Part shown: positions 1 to 11,767 of the stretch, piece by piece | Layout: every line of letters starts with the position of its first letter | Numbering within the stretch: position 1 is the stretch's first letter | Origin: Phlebotomus papatasi | Taxonomy: Eukaryota; Arthropoda; Insecta; Diptera; Psychodidae | Assembly (NCBI RefSeq): GCF_024763615.1 | Contig: NC_077224.1 | Location: forward strand, 73,356,712-73,420,711 | Length of the DNA stretch: 64,000 nt | Direction of reading: 5' to 3' | The notes under the pieces: generated by a model | Database searches by the model: none | The model's input: only the letters and a program-made list of their open reading frames with translations | Told to the model about the DNA's origin: nothing | Program-made: the position numbers and the translations under genes

Positions 1-1548
1 ATAGTTAAAAATTGGCGACGTAATATATAATATTCCTTTATCTCTAATATCCAACTATTTCATGGCTAGTTAGAAAAAAAACACATATTTTTTGTTAAGT
101 CAAAATTGGAAAATAACAAAAACAATTCTTAAATTTGTGTATTTCATTATTTTTCTGCGTTCGAGAATTAATGACAATTATTAAAACATTTTTATAGTTT
201 ATAGTTTTATAGTTTTAATTTCGAAAAGTGAATCCTTTTTATTTTACAAAATAAAAAAGAATTTACGTTTACACTAATATGTAATCCATGGTGTAATCTT
301 TCACACAACTGTTCTAATTACACATTAAAAAAAATATTGGTTGTTTTACCATTGTACCATGATTTTTATGATAAAAGAACATTTGATCTAAAATATAACT
401 TTACACAAAACGCGTAATAATTGTGTAAATATATACACAATTGTAAAAAGACTGAGATGAAGATAAGAGAAACATGAAAATTTTGTGCTGCAGAGACGTA
501 TAAGATACTTAAGGAATTATAAAGCGTGTGCGTGCATGAAACAATTTCTCCAACGCTTGACATAAAGTCAGTCGTAATAGGTTTTGGATTTTGTTTTTTT
601 CGTCGGAGTCGTTTCACGAAAATTTAATTAGATTTCTTTTGGTAAAATTCTTATTAAAAATATTGATTTTTGACTGAGTAATTACAAGAAGATGGAGAGC
701 ATGTAAAGACTAAAAGTTGACAATAATCACAGTTGACACACAGTTGATAATTTTCAAGATCAAAGATTAAAGCCACAAGGGAGCGTATTCATGAAGCAAA
801 AGGGGTCATGTTTGGGCTCGATGGAGAGGTCTTGATATGTCCTATAATACTCAACCGATTCCAATCGAGTTTGAATCAGTAATGAACCTGTTCATAACCG
901 ATAAGTAATTTTTACTCGAAACTCAATTACAGGGGAAAACCCGCTACCTTTGGACGATTCAAGCTTCGGACAATTCATTTTTTTTTCTCTAAGTTCCATA
1001 TGGATTTCACAAATAGCTCTTTTCTGAAAATTTGACTCTTTGGACTAGCTATTAAAATATAATATTATAGTGGGCCAAATTCATTTAAAACACATTGAAA
1101 ATGTGATTTATGCCAAGCATAACTCGTCCGAAGGGACCGTGCTTACCCCTATTAGTCCTCAGTTATTTTGGAAAATGTTTTGAGTGATTTATAAATCTGT
1201 TCAAATCGGTTGTGAACCTTTAATGAACCGGTTATGAACCTATAAGAAATTTTTGTCCGAAAATCAATTTTATTACTCTTAAAATTATGATTGAGAAATC
1301 GGTTTAAATCGTTTGAGAATCGGTAAACGATAAATGATGCGAAAGTAGTTTTGAGCGATAGCATCTAAGTCACGAGTTCGAGCACTTCGCAAAGCCTAGG
1401 ACGCTTTTGAACTGTGTTCAATTTGAGGAGTCTAATATAAAATGTTGAATTTAAATATTGTAATGTGAGAACTCAAAAATTGTTGAAGTTTTTATTTAGG
1501 TAAAACCCGGATTTCGATTTAATTAGAAATTTAAAATTTAAATATTTA
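1..1548. other. No gene seen; probable lace intron with two copies of a dispersed repeat
   Basis: No coding signal is visible on either strand. If lace continues leftward this is intron. Two diverged copies of one repeat lie at about 851-930 and 1186-1275, sharing blocks such as AACCGATAA and the run ending in CGAAAATCAATT. A third copy is at about 22908-22979. After the second copy, around 1370-1400, there is a B-box-like GAGTTCGAGC, so a tRNA-derived SINE is possible but unproven. Confidence 0.5.
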
Positions 1549-1783
1549 CAGTAGACTCCCTCTCAATCGGGCATATGGGGCAAAATTTCACTAAAATTAT
1601 TGAGAAATTTGGGCATCAAAATCATTGTAAATTCTACAATAAGCGCTAAAATATAATGAATAACGATGAAACAAGAGGAACTACAACGAATTTGAACAAA
1701 TTTGCTTTAAAATCAAACGTGAAAATTATCAACAAAATTTTGCGCTCGATTAAAAAAGAGCCCGATTGAGCAAGAGTCTACTG
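1549..1783. mobile_element. TA-flanked MITE, CAGTAGACTC family
   Basis: Inverted ends begin CAGTAGACTC and finish GAGTCTACTG, flanked by TA on both sides (1547-1548 and 1784-1785), as expected for a Tc1/mariner/pogo-type duplication. Ends match the copies at 44323, 59277 and 60691. No coding capacity. Confidence 0.85.
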
Positions 1784-2246
1784 TATTAGTTTCTCCCATT
1801 TTTGTTTCCAAAAATAGGAATTTTGCCCAATGAAAAGTATATCGACTGAAGTATACGTCTAAATGAAAATTCAACATTTTTATGCAATTTTGATTTCAAA
1901 TTCAAGAACTTTTACTGAAATACACGAAGTTTTGTTTCTTTTCACACTATTTATTAAAATAGTGTGAAATAATCCAACTATAAGTGGTAATTTTTGGTCA
2001 CGTGACAAAAATTATCACACATTCTGGTATTTTTCGGCAATTTAAAATTACAAAACTTTGTAGAAAATGTTTGTGAATGGTACAGTGTAAAATTTTACAC
2101 ACTTGCAACAAAAATAAAATACCCGATTTCACACAATTTTTCGATTGTGTTTCTTTGATCAGTAAATAGTTTTATTCTATTTAAAATTGAATAATGAGCA
2201 CTTCTTGCAGTTTTAAAAGACTGAAATCGAAAATGTCCCTCATTAA

Positions 2247-2486
2247 CTCTTTCGTCTCTTTTGGGACTCTGAGTACCCAAAGCAGCATATGAATGTTCTG
2301 TGAAAAACAATGTTTTTTAATTATTCAGAACTGATAAAAATCCAATTCTTATGGATGATTACAAACTACAAGGATGTCCAAATATAAGATATTTTTTGTA
2401 GGACTGCAATTAATTCCTAAACTTAGATATTTTTGATTAAAAAATGATGATATTGGCTTGCAGCATATGCTGCGGTCCGGAAAGAG
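2247..2486. mobile_element. Short TTAA-flanked element
   Basis: Bounded by TTAA at 2243-2246 and 2487-2490. Its ends, CTCTTTCGTCTCTTTTGGG on the left and CCGGAAAGAG on the right, are the same two ends as in the 1-kb element at 37903-38910, in opposite orientation. TTAA duplication is the hallmark of piggyBac-type transposition. The family assignment is inferred from the target site only. Confidence 0.65.
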
Positions 2487-2490
2487 TTAA

Positions 2491-3037
2491 ATGTTCCAAA
2501 AAGTCCAACAGAATTATTAATTGCAAAATAATCAGTTTTCAATGAGCTAAACATTCTGAATGTTTAGCCACTCTTCTTAGGAATTTGATAAGGAAATTCC
2601 TGTGAACCGTTTGGTCAGCGATTTATTCCCAGCACGCCTTTGGCTTTTTTTTCTGCACAACAAAGAAATCCAACAGCAGCGTCAGTGTCTTCATGAAAAG
2701 CTAATGAGAAAATCGATCTGCAGGAAAATACTTCATTTGCGTGATTCTCGAGAATTGTTGAGCAAACAGAAAACTCCTCAGGAAAATTCGTCACTCAATA
2801 TTTGCTTTGAAACTCTTCAAAATTGCCAGCTATTTACTGGCTCCGTGACTTTGTCTTGACCAACTTTCCGGTGGATAATTGCCTGGGAGTCTCTCTGGGA
2901 AGGTTCTTCGAGAGGTCAAGCACACCAGAGAAACGCAGACACAAAAAAAAAACTTTCCCAATTCAGCGAAAAGGGAAATCGAGGCGCCTCACGCAAGGGA
3001 TTTTTTTTTGAGCGAAAGAGAATAAGGTTACACTTAC
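2491..3037. other. Probable lace intron, less AT-rich stretch without recognised gene
   Basis: This lies downstream of the lace exon donor at 3036-3037 on the minus strand. Bases 2590-2930 are noticeably richer in G+C than the surroundings and contain open frames of 60-85 codons, none of which resembles a protein I know. The next conserved block of the enzyme, expected right after the exon at 3038, is not found between here and base 1. Confidence 0.4.
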
Positions 3038-3393
3038 TCAAAAGTCCATCCGTAGTCTTTGGTAATGCGATCCTTGAGGACAACTTCGGCTCCGGGAACA
3101 CTGCAGATGGGCCTGTTCCAGCAATCCCTCACTCTCCGGTAGACGTATCTGAAGTAGAAGCGCTCGAAGTTGTCATAGAGCGATGGGTAGCCTTCCCGGT
3201 TTCGCTCCTTGGCCACTTTGGGCGTGAAGAAGAGCTGATTGAAGTAGCCCAGTACCATCAGCAGGTAGAAGCCCAAGTAAGTGAGGCAGGCTACAAACAG
3301 AGGCACTTCCTCGTATGACTCCTTGGCGCTCGTGGAATCATGCTGTTTCCTCTGGCCAGCAAACTCATGTCCTATCTGACCATTTGTCACCAC
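3038..3393 (-). CDS. lace: lace, serine palmitoyltransferase subunit 2, second recognised coding exon
   Basis: Serine palmitoyltransferase condenses serine with palmitoyl-CoA, the first step of sphingolipid synthesis, at the ER membrane; this is the PLP-binding subunit 2. The exon covers about residues 52-169, counted from the ATG at 3656. A hydrophobic segment VPLFVACLTYLGFYLLMVLG sits at residues 81-100, followed by SLYDNFERFYFRYVYRRVRD (122-141) and WNRPICSVPGA (143-153), the conserved N-terminal block of SPTLC2 proteins. On the minus strand the acceptor is TTTCAG just above 3393 and the donor is GTAAGT starting at 3037, leaving two bases of a split codon (phase 2). Family members are about 550 aa, so the PLP lysine and most of the catalytic domain lie outside the window to the left. 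Confidence 0.93.
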
Positions 3394-3503
3394 CTGAAAC
3401 AGCCAAGGGAGCCCATTTAGACCGAATTCCGGAGATTTTTGGGGGGAAATGTGGCGTGAGAACGTGACCTTGTTCTCAAATCCCATCTTTCTGGCCAACT
3501 TAC

Positions 3504-3656
3504 CTTGGCATGACCATTCATCTCGACAGTTTTCCACCTCTTGCTGGTCCCCTTGTGAGTCCCATTCGGCAGGCCATGGCATTTGGCAGATGTATCACAC
3601 TTCAATTCACTGGAATTCCCTTGAGAAACAACACCGGCAACTCCACAAGCAGCCAT
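3504..3656 (-). CDS. lace: lace, first recognised coding exon (N-terminus)
   Basis: Encodes 51 residues starting MAACGVAGVV and ending EMNGHAK, then a donor GTAAGT at 3503 in phase 0, joining cleanly to the exon at 3393. The cytosolic N-terminal tail of this enzyme is poorly conserved, so assignment rests on the downstream exon. The ATG at 3656 is the most likely start, with an in-frame ATG eight codons upstream (3680). A strong acceptor (pyrimidine tract then GATAG) ends at 3727, and the frame stays open from 3726 to the ATG. The exon therefore probably begins at 3726 with about 70 nt that is either 5' UTR or further coding sequence from an unseen upstream exon. Confidence 0.8.
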
Positions 3657-3726
3657 CTTTTCCTTCGTCCAGTCTCGCACTGACGTCTTGGGGGCTCTTC
3701 GGTAGGTTCCGCCCGTGTGGAGCCAC
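3657..3726 (-). other. lace: lace exon upstream part, 5' UTR or extra coding
   Basis: Between the acceptor (CT at 3727-3728 on the plus strand, i.e. AG on the minus) and the ATG at 3656 there are 23 codons without a stop, including TSVRDWTKEK. Most 5' UTRs of this length would be expected to be closed in at least one place, but 70 nt is too short to decide. An upstream exon must exist if the acceptor is used. Confidence 0.5.
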
Positions 3727-4150
3727 CTATCGAAAAGAGAGAAATGTCACGTTTAGTTTCACTTTGATAAAGGTCATAGAACTCCTGTTAATTGTGATTT
3801 TTATGTTAACACTCAAGAATATATAACAATAAATTATTAAAATAAATTAAATATGGGAGACCGAAGCAGATTGCCCACGTATAGTATTAGATAGTGGTAT
3901 CTTATAATTTTCCTTCGAAGGAATATTGAGGAAACCAATCTTTATTCTTGATATAGTCAAGTGTGCTAATCCGGGAACTTCGCTATCTGGATCGTTTATG
4001 ACTAATTCACTTAAAATAATATTTTTATTTTTATTTCCGTAATATAATCACTACAGTAATATAATATAACTATTCAAGTTTCAGAAAAGGCAAAAATAAT
4101 ATTTTTATCCATTAAATAAGTAAGTGTAATCGACTCATTTCAATCTTGTG

Positions 4151-4318
4151 CCAGTTGGGTTCTTCACTAAATATTTTCTAGTCAGTGTGTCAGTGATATT
4201 TTCGCTAATGACAGCTGGTTGATTGAAAACATTTATTGTTTTTTTCCTTGTGATAAAAAGTATTTTAAATCCAAAGCTTTTAATTGAAAGTGATTTAGCG
4301 AAAAGGCGACCCAGTTAG
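4151..4318. repeat. Possible short inverted-repeat element
   Basis: The left end CCAGTTGGGTTCTTCACTAA and the right end TTTAGCGAAAAGGCGACC followed by CAGTTAG are imperfect reverse complements. No second copy was noticed, so the call is weak. Confidence 0.35.
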
Positions 4319-5852
4319 TAGAAATTTTTAACACTTTAAAACCCGAGCCAAAAAATCACGTAGAATACCAAAACTGGCATAAAATGCCAGCGCAGATATT
4401 CTCAACAAAAAATCAATTTTTCAATAGTTTTTTGTTCCGTAAGATTTCTACAGCAGTTCTAGAGGACTCATAAATTCAATTTCCTATATTTAATTTCTTA
4501 TTTTCTTAATATTGTTGTATTAGTTTTCAGAAAATTGGCAAAAATGACAAAGTGATTTTTCACATGTTGCCATAGTAAAATGCCTTGTAAAATGTCAATT
4601 TCCATATAATTTCCTTTTTTCTAGCATTTTGGCAAAGATTTAAGGAAAGGACTCATATCAATATATTTTCCTGTAAAAATTTCTTTTTTTTTGTAATATA
4701 GGTAGTTTGTGCTATTTTTAGAAAATTTTATGTGAAATTCCAACAGGAATTCGAAAAAGAAAAACCAGGCGTAAAGTTGATTTTCACCTTACTTTTTTTA
4801 CAATACCGTACTCTACAACAATTAAAGTCATATATTATTCAATTTTTATTTATTATTTTTACATTCTCAAGTATTTTTGAGATTTTTTGTAATTATAACA
4901 AAAACTCAATAAATGTAAATACTTTTTAGGATATGTCGTTTAAGCCATTCAAATATCCATTTCTGACATTTCTGATGCCAACTCCCTTAATTTTACGCCA
5001 ATTTGGTGTTCTACTCCCATTTTTTTTTTTTGGTAATTTTTTAAATTATAGAAAAGGTATTAACTACCTTTTTCTACAAAAAGAAAGCTAATTAAATTCT
5101 CTTCTATAGACACTACTGCTATCACTTAAGCATAAAATATTAAATAGAATTCTTGCAATGAAGCTCTAAAGTTAAAATTGGAGTAAAATGCCACTTTGGG
5201 TTTTTAAGTGCTAAAACAATGTGATGAATGGTCATAAATTTCGGCTGATAATTTGCTTTTCATCCGATTCTTATAGGAAATTACCGTCGTAGAATTTTGC
5301 AGGTGATTATTTTCCCGATTTTCCCTATCATTTCGAAATCGAAAAAAAATCTTTTTAATGTAATTTTCAAAAATTTGTGAAAATTTTCAAAAATATTGGA
5401 TAATTTATTTATAGGAAGGAATGACTGATATTTGTGAGAATTTTGCAGAATTTGTATAAGGCAAAGCACCAGCGATCGGCAGTGTTCCTCGGATCATCAG
5501 GTTAATACCACATTGATGCTCCAAATTAAATGATTTTTTATAAATTATTAGCTACATTTTACTATTTACCTCACACATGAATACAGTGCATTAACTCAGA
5601 TCTAATTCATAAAACCAATTTTCCCTGAGACACTTGATTAAATTCCTTACGATCCGAGGTACAGAGCGCAAGTTTGCAGTTACACATATTTTTTATTAAT
5701 TTATTGTTAAAATTAAAAATTCAAAAGTACAGATATAGTTAAAGGGATCACTAATGTATCAATTAGTAGCCTACATTAAAAACACTAAACAATGTTTTGT
5801 GTTTTATATTTTCGACTAAATATAGAGCATGTCTCTTAACATTCCGATCTTT

Positions 5853-5866
5853 GGGGGGGGGGGGGG
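5853..5866. repeat. Homopolymer run of 14 G
   Basis: A 14-base G run preceded by TT and followed by TACTC. It is unusual in such AT-rich DNA; length may be polymorphic or subject to assembly error. Confidence 0.95.
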
Positions 5867-6818
5867 TACTCTTATTAAAAAAAAAAGAAGTTCATTTCGA
5901 AGGCGTCTAAAAGAAATTTTTTTAAATGCCAAAGGGATTTTATGAATTGAGTGAGAGGTAAATAGTATTGTCACTCATACCTATCAATTGCTCATCGAAA
6001 CTGACCGGCATTATTCAGCCAATCAATCTTACACTCATGGTTCACGCGCTGATCATACATAATTATCTCCTGCACTTGTTTATGTTTATTCTGGTCATTC
6101 TGGTATTCGGGAGTTTCTCATGGTTTCTCACGTGAGTGAGTAAAAGAAATCGAAAAATATACATTATTTTAGTGAGGTTGACTCGAGTTTCTTAGTAAAT
6201 CTATTAAATATAAATATCTATTAAATTAAACTCGCAAATAGCAGAAAATACCCCCTGGCATTGAAGAATGAGTAAAACAATTAATTACCAAAAATTTTTA
6301 TAAAGTTTCACATCAATTGGACCTATTGAACCAGAAGATTCTGAAAGGAATCCGCCATAGAGTATGTGTTGTGCTCGCAAAGATGTTAGTAAAATTAATG
6401 GAAAGTCGTTAACGCAAGTGAATGACAGACAAAAGAAATCACTTTATAAAATGAAATTAATTTTGGAATTACGTATTTTTCATGTTTTTTTCCCACAAAT
6501 TCCTATTTGACCTGCTCACTTATTTTGATATATTCACGGATCTTTATAAATTCTGTTAAAAAATGTAAATTTTCTAAATTTAAATTAATCTGAATATTTG
6601 ATAAAATTATTCTTATTAGAAACATATTTCCAGCTTGCTTAGTTGAAATTTTATTCAACTTAAAATAGCACAAGATTGTGAGTTGTGAGTCTATGAACAA
6701 TTAGTCACTTTACTGAAAAAGAAATATCGAGAGAAAAATAGTTTTCTTTTTTCGGGCGAAATAATTAAGAGTAAGGAATCTATGAAAGTAAATTAATATT
6801 TTGCAAATACCTCATGTA

Positions 6819-7413
6819 GGGGCGACCGGGGTAGAATTAGCCAGCAAGTGAAGCTTTTTTTTCGAGCGTTTGTGAAAAAATGGTAAGGTTTGTCTAATGT
6901 TTTTATGTTTCATAAGTAGCATTAGGATATTGGCTGTATGAAATAGTGCAGTTCAAAGCTCTAAAATCCTTGAGTTTTTCTAGAGAGGATAATGAAAAAA
7001 GTATGACACATTGGCTACACGTGCCCCGTGTGGAGTGTGGGTAGATATAGCCACTTTTGGGGTGCTAATTGCCACCAGTTTTCCAGACGAAATTTTAAAC
7101 TGGAGATACCAAATATTGGTTCGCTTGTTACACTGAATCCCACTGATGCTAAATCAGTGCTAAATAGATGCTAAATATGTCACTTGAACCTACAGAAAAA
7201 GTTTTTAGCCACTTTTTTATGACATTTTTGTAATCGCGGCAAAATTGATGAAAATATCCTGAAAAAATCTATTTCACAAATTTTTCATCCGAATGGCTGT
7301 ATTGCTTGGCTTGGAACATTAATAGTACTTTTTCATCTAATAATTATCCATATATTAGTGAAAAATCATTGATAGTTTTATCCCGGCACTGAAGAGTGGC
7401 TACAACTGCCCCG
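6819..7413. mobile_element. Probable TA-flanked element with GGGGCGACCGGGG end
   Basis: The left end TA then GGGGCGACCGGGGTAG and the right end GGCTACAACTGCCCCGA then TA are imperfect inverted repeats. They share the TA plus GGGG start seen in several other elements of the window. The match is only moderate and no second copy was seen. No coding capacity. Confidence 0.45.
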
Positions 7414-7980
7414 ATAGGGCTGTTTCAGTGTTTATCATCTTATATAAAAAAAATGGATAATTATTATCCAAGTGAAAAATATTTTTTTAATTAGGTTTAT
7501 TAAACCAGAAACGAAGTAAAACTATGAAATTTTGACTAGAAACTCAGAAAACCAAATGCTGGTCCAAAAATTTGTTCATAGTCAAAAATATTAAACTTTG
7601 CGACATTCAGTCAATTCTGTAATCACTGCCATGTAGTGATCATTTGCCAGTAAATGCTGGTATTTTTTCTACAATTTGAAATAAATTGCAAGAAAAGTAA
7701 TATTTTTTGAGTCACTTATTTATTATTAATAATTATAAAAGAAAAATATGCCAATCATTTATAATAAAAAAAAAGCCGTCCAAAAATTATAATTTAATAA
7801 ATTTTGAATTATTCACATTTGTGTAGATCTAATAAAATTTTCTCCCAATTGCAATATCAGTGACAATAGTAATTCCAACGAAAGCAGGGGACGAGCAATC
7901 GTTGTGAATTTATAATTGTAAACAAAGCCAACGGCCAATAACGATTCATCTTCCCCAGCTGCAGAGAATCTCCCACAGAG
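7414..7980. other. No gene seen; upstream flank of Rtnl1
   Basis: AT-rich sequence ahead of the putative 5' UTR of the long Rtnl1 form. Nothing recognisable. Confidence 0.4.
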
Positions 7981-8366
7981 AAAGAAATCGTGACGCAATC
8001 CAGTCGCAAGTGCTTCGGCGGATGAGTCATCGGTCGATTAAGGGGATCATCCGGAGAGGGAATTTCCAGAGAGACAGAGAGAACAAGAGAGAGAGAGACC
8101 AGCGCTTGCGCTCACCGGTCTGGAAGTGAGAGATTTCTCCTGCAAAAGTCTTTTCTTGCAATTCTTGGGTCCGCCATCAAATCCCACAAACATCGAGAGA
8201 GGCACCATCTCTCCCATCGACAAACCCAACTAGATATTCTGGTGAAGAATCAGAGTGACAGGAAATCCCAGTGAGAGAGAGCAGGAAGCTCCGGGAACAA
8301 AGGAAAAAATTGTGATATAGGAATTTTTTTTGAGTGTGAGATTTGTGCCAATTTTCTGCACACAAA
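7981..8366 (+). promoter_or_regulatory. Rtnl1: Probable promoter/5' UTR of the long Rtnl1 transcript
   Basis: G+C rises compared with flanking DNA and there is a GA-rich tract at about 8068-8100 (repeated GAGA), the kind of element bound by GAGA factor in flies. Both the sequence class and the position, directly before the ATG at 8367, fit a 5' UTR and core promoter. The exact transcription start cannot be read from sequence alone. Confidence 0.5.
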
Positions 8367-9048
8367 ATGGACTTTACGGGAGATTTTGATGCGAAAATCG
8401 ACCACTCCCTGACCCAGGGGAGTGCTAGTGGTCAGAAGGGGAACACCCAGGCTGTCAGTCAGACATCATCAACGGATGACTTTGAGCATGTCGATCCCTT
8501 CTCATCGCACAATCTCATGGATCACGATGATTTCTTCAATGCTCCGCCCCAAAAGCCCAAGGAGGAGGCAAATCTCCTGGACGATTTCATGCCCAGTGAC
8601 ATTCCAAAGGCAAAGGAGCCAGACTTTGGACAATTTACCGGTTTGTCGGACGACTTTGGCTTGCCCAAATCCCAGGCAGACACCACAAAGAGCTTCATGG
8701 ACGCTGAGAGATTCCAACCAATTCCTCCGAAGGCAGCAACTCCTCCGCTCCTGGATCAGATTGAGGATGACTATCTCAATCCATATGCCTCGCAAAAGGA
8801 GAAGTTTGTGTCCTCGGAGGACTTCCTCGAGGATTTCAAGGAACCTCCACCGCCAGAAAAGAAGGCTCCAGCTCCGGAACCACTGATTCCGGCTAAAGCT
8901 CCTGAGCCTCCAGCTCCCAAACCTGCACCAGCGCCCCAAGAGAGACCCAAAGCCGAGCCTCCGAAGCCCCCTCAGGCCGCTGCCCCGGTGACTAAGAAGG
9001 TGGAGGAGAGGATTGCAGCTGAAGAGATGTTCTGCCGCATCGGATTGG
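8367..9048 (+). CDS. Rtnl1: Rtnl1 reticulon, long alternative first coding exon
   Basis: Encodes residues 1-227 of a predicted 431-aa reticulon, an ER membrane-shaping protein. The start ATG lies in a good context (CACAAAATGG). Residues 1-160 are acidic and low in predicted structure, with repeated short motifs: DDF or EDF at 37-39, 54-56, 72-74, 95-97, 151-153 and 155-157, and DPF at 43-45. Residues 160-207 are proline/alanine-rich. It ends MFCRIGL plus one base (phase 1) before donor GTGAGT at 9049. The single base is completed either by the micro-exon at 35293 or directly by the reticulon-domain exon at 52120. Long N-terminal regions of this type are isoform-specific and poorly conserved in reticulons. 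The identity comes from splicing phase plus the downstream domain, so the link is inferred. Confidence 0.82.
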
Positions 9049-9442
9049 GTGAGTCTAAAAGATTTCCTCATTTTATTCAGTTTTACGCATTCGTTTTTTT
9101 TTGCGTTCCGTTGCCATAATTTTTCCACTGAGTGCCTTGTGTCGCTTCAATCAGCAAATGCAGTATCGGAAATTTTATCGCGAGTGCTTCCGTTCAAAAT
9201 TTTTATTTTTATGCACAAAACAAAAAAAAAGTCTAAAAGTGTTTTCATTTTGAGACGGGAAGTGTTCATTAATTATTTTCGAGTGAATGAATTAATATCG
9301 AAATTGAGTTTGGAAAGGAAAGGTTATGTTTTTATGATTCATATAACCTCAATATTGCATAGCCCCATATTAAGAAGAAAATTATAAGATACCAAAATAT
9401 TGTTTTTTCTTAATTGTTTATTTTATAAATTCTTAAGTCATG

Positions 9443-9922
9443 GGGTAAAGTGATATAAGTTGGACATGGTGTTACGAGTTGGACAATTCGCCGGTACAAG
9501 TTGGACATGGTTTTTTTCTTGATAAATACAGTGCAAAATTTGTCTTTAAGCACAAGGAACCACATTATAAAACTAATGGCTCCGGCACACCTTTTAGATC
9601 AGGAAAATTTTGTTAAATTAAAATTCGCATCCCTTTCTTTCTCACGCGTTTTGCAAATAGCTATCTCATTCTTCCGCGTTCCAAATTCGATTGAGCTAAA
9701 TTGAATTTGGAGTCACGTTTAAAAGAAGAAGAAAAGTGCGAAAGAATGAGATGGAGATATGCAAAGCATATGAGAAAGAAAGGGATGCTAATTTCGACTT
9801 CATGAAATTTTCCTGATCTAAAAGGTGTGCCAGAGCCATAAAGAATTAAAAATATACAAATAAAAATGAAGTACTAAATTTATCAAGAAAAAAAGCCCTG
9901 TCCAACTTGTACCACTTTACCC
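9443..9922. mobile_element. MITE with pogo-like ends, carrying a nested second MITE
   Basis: Ends GGGTAAAGTG and CACTTTACCC with subterminal repeated TTGGACA / TGTCCAACTTGTACC, the same ends as the transposase-bearing element at 28688-30283 and the short copies at 49845 and 63590. TA follows the right end; the left flank is TG, probably mutated. Compared with the 49845 copy it is interrupted by an insertion at 9576-9839. Confidence 0.85.
9576..9839. mobile_element. Nested palindromic MITE, CACACCTTTTAGATC family
   Basis: Terminal inverted repeats ATGGCTCCGGCACACCTTTT and its complement, extending for tens of bases, so most of the element can fold on itself. It sits inside the pogo-like MITE 9443-9922; the related element at 49845 lacks it. 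Other copies lie at 21104, 21375 and (half) 50090. Confidence 0.85.
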
Positions 9923-11767
9923 TACTGTACATAACCACAACCACAACAATTTTTTTTAATTAGATGAAAATAGAATTATTTATCATAAAAACTTTCACCG
10001 GTATTTTTATTCCGAAGTAATGGAATAACAGTGAGAAGAATATGGTGGCCAAACGGGATAAACCACAAGTTGAGTCGGAAGCAAAGTTTTGTGAAACATA
10101 ACCTAAAAGAGTGTCAAACCTGTTTGGGGTGATACTTTTTAAAATAAAACGAGTGCAAACAACCAGATCAACCTAATTTTATGTTAACTCAGTTAACGTA
10201 ATGAAAAATTCAAAAGTGAGGTTAAAATTGAACTTTCCTTTAACAAAGGATGATTTGTTAAGTTAATTAATATAATAGCTTTGACTTTTGCTATTATATG
10301 GCGAAGATTACAACTTTAATTAAAAGTCTTATTTTTGACTATTTACAAATACTTTATAATACGTATTTGACTACAATGCGTGCGTTTATTAGACTGAATT
10401 CAATATTCAAAAAACCTGTCCTGTACAATATCTTCCTATCTCTTTTATATGTATATCTATCTCAATACACTACAATGAAATGATTAAATTTGACAAAATG
10501 TTTTAAAAATGATTGTTTTTAGATTTTTCAGAAATTAGTTAAAAACATGCAATATTATTCTTGAATTAGCTAAAAGATTGTAATAACTGCATTTTTTTGT
10601 TTTATTTTTATTTATCTTAAAAAAACGTTAAAGTACTCTTGGATTTGATCATCATTTTTTCCATTAATATTTCCAAATTTAGTAGCTTTTATAAAAGAAA
10701 GTTTTTTCCCTTCAGTTTACTGTGAAAATTATCTAGAAACAATTATGGAAAAAATTCACAGTTTTAAAATGTTACATACTGAAGGGTCGGAATAAGCTCC
10801 GGAAAAGTATTAAAGACAAGTTTGAGGAATTCTCAGACTTAGAATAGTCAAAATTTACCTATATATTTGAATAGTGTACACTGTACATTATATTAGAAAA
10901 CTACAACAACATATTGCAAAACAAAAATCTGAAATTTCCTAAGGTATTTAAAATTTGTCTTGTTTTCACCGTTTTCCACTTTTTTTGTATAAAAAGCACG
11001 TGGTAATTTTCAGGTTATGTCAAACCTAACCTAATAAAAAATACATAATTTCCGTGGCAGAATATATTAATCTGCAGTCCACATAGAGATAGTTTTTTTC
11101 AATAACCAAGGCAAAGAAAATGAATATCTATCGTTTTTTTGTATTATTTTTTAACTTCAATAATAAGAGATGTTCAACAAAAAAATTTTAATTGTTTATG
11201 AATTTTGAAGTTAGAAGATTGTGGACTTTTTTTTTTACATTAAAGAATATTTCATAGAGATTTCTTATCGTTAGATGACATTTTTTTGAACTTATTTTAT
11301 TCATAACCTCAAATACTAGAATAATCTTTCTACCAGAGTTCCCCAGAAGCAATTTTTTGTTCAATCATCGCTAAAAAGTTTTTCGGTCACTTGCAAAAAT
11401 AAAATATTCTTCAATTCCGGCCGTATTACAACCAAAACGTGAAAGGGAATAAGAAAAAAAGATATTCTAGATTTAGCATTGATCGATCTCAAAGATTCAT
11501 AGTATTTGAAGGAGTTATGGATAAATGCCCATTTTTCGAACAGCATTTCAAAAGAGTCCACACTTTTTTCTTTTTAAGTTAAAAGAATTCTAAGTGTCAG
11601 TTGTATCCGAAAAGCTGAACAATACAAATTTGTAAAAATATGGAAATAGTATTTTAAAAAGAAAAACATTTTCTTATAAAATATTCCCACTGTTCTGAAA
11701 AAAATCGTACATTTCTCGTACAAAATATATTAGCAAATGTACGATTATTTTCGGAGCGGAGGGAGTA
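9923..11767. other. Rtnl1 intron, nothing recognised
   Basis: AT-rich intron. Motifs of the form GAGGTTATG / CATAACCTC recur here (for example near 10100, 11010 and 11305) as elsewhere in the window. No coding or RNA gene seen. Confidence 0.5.

Larger units (their letters stand above)
3727..6818. other. No gene seen between lace and Rtnl1
   Basis: AT-rich sequence between the two divergent genes. It contains a weak inverted-repeat element (4151-4318) and a 14-G run (5853-5866). The open frames present are short, unconserved and rich in Phe/Ile/Lys as expected from AT-rich noise. It may be first intron of lace and upstream DNA of Rtnl1. Confidence 0.5.

Noticed and set aside
3394..3582. Extension of the lace exon upstream as a continuous frame
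   Set aside because: The sequence between 3394 and 3503 has clean GT...AG borders on the minus strand and joins the two exons in frame, so it is an intron.
8422..8886. Plus-strand open frame of 154 codons in another frame of the same exon
   Set aside because: Arg/Ser/Met-rich shadow frame; the other frame fits the splice phase of Rtnl1.
8502..9128. Minus-strand open frame of 208 codons
   Set aside because: It is the antisense of the first Rtnl1 exon; Leu/Arg/Trp-rich composition comes from reading acidic and proline codons backwards.
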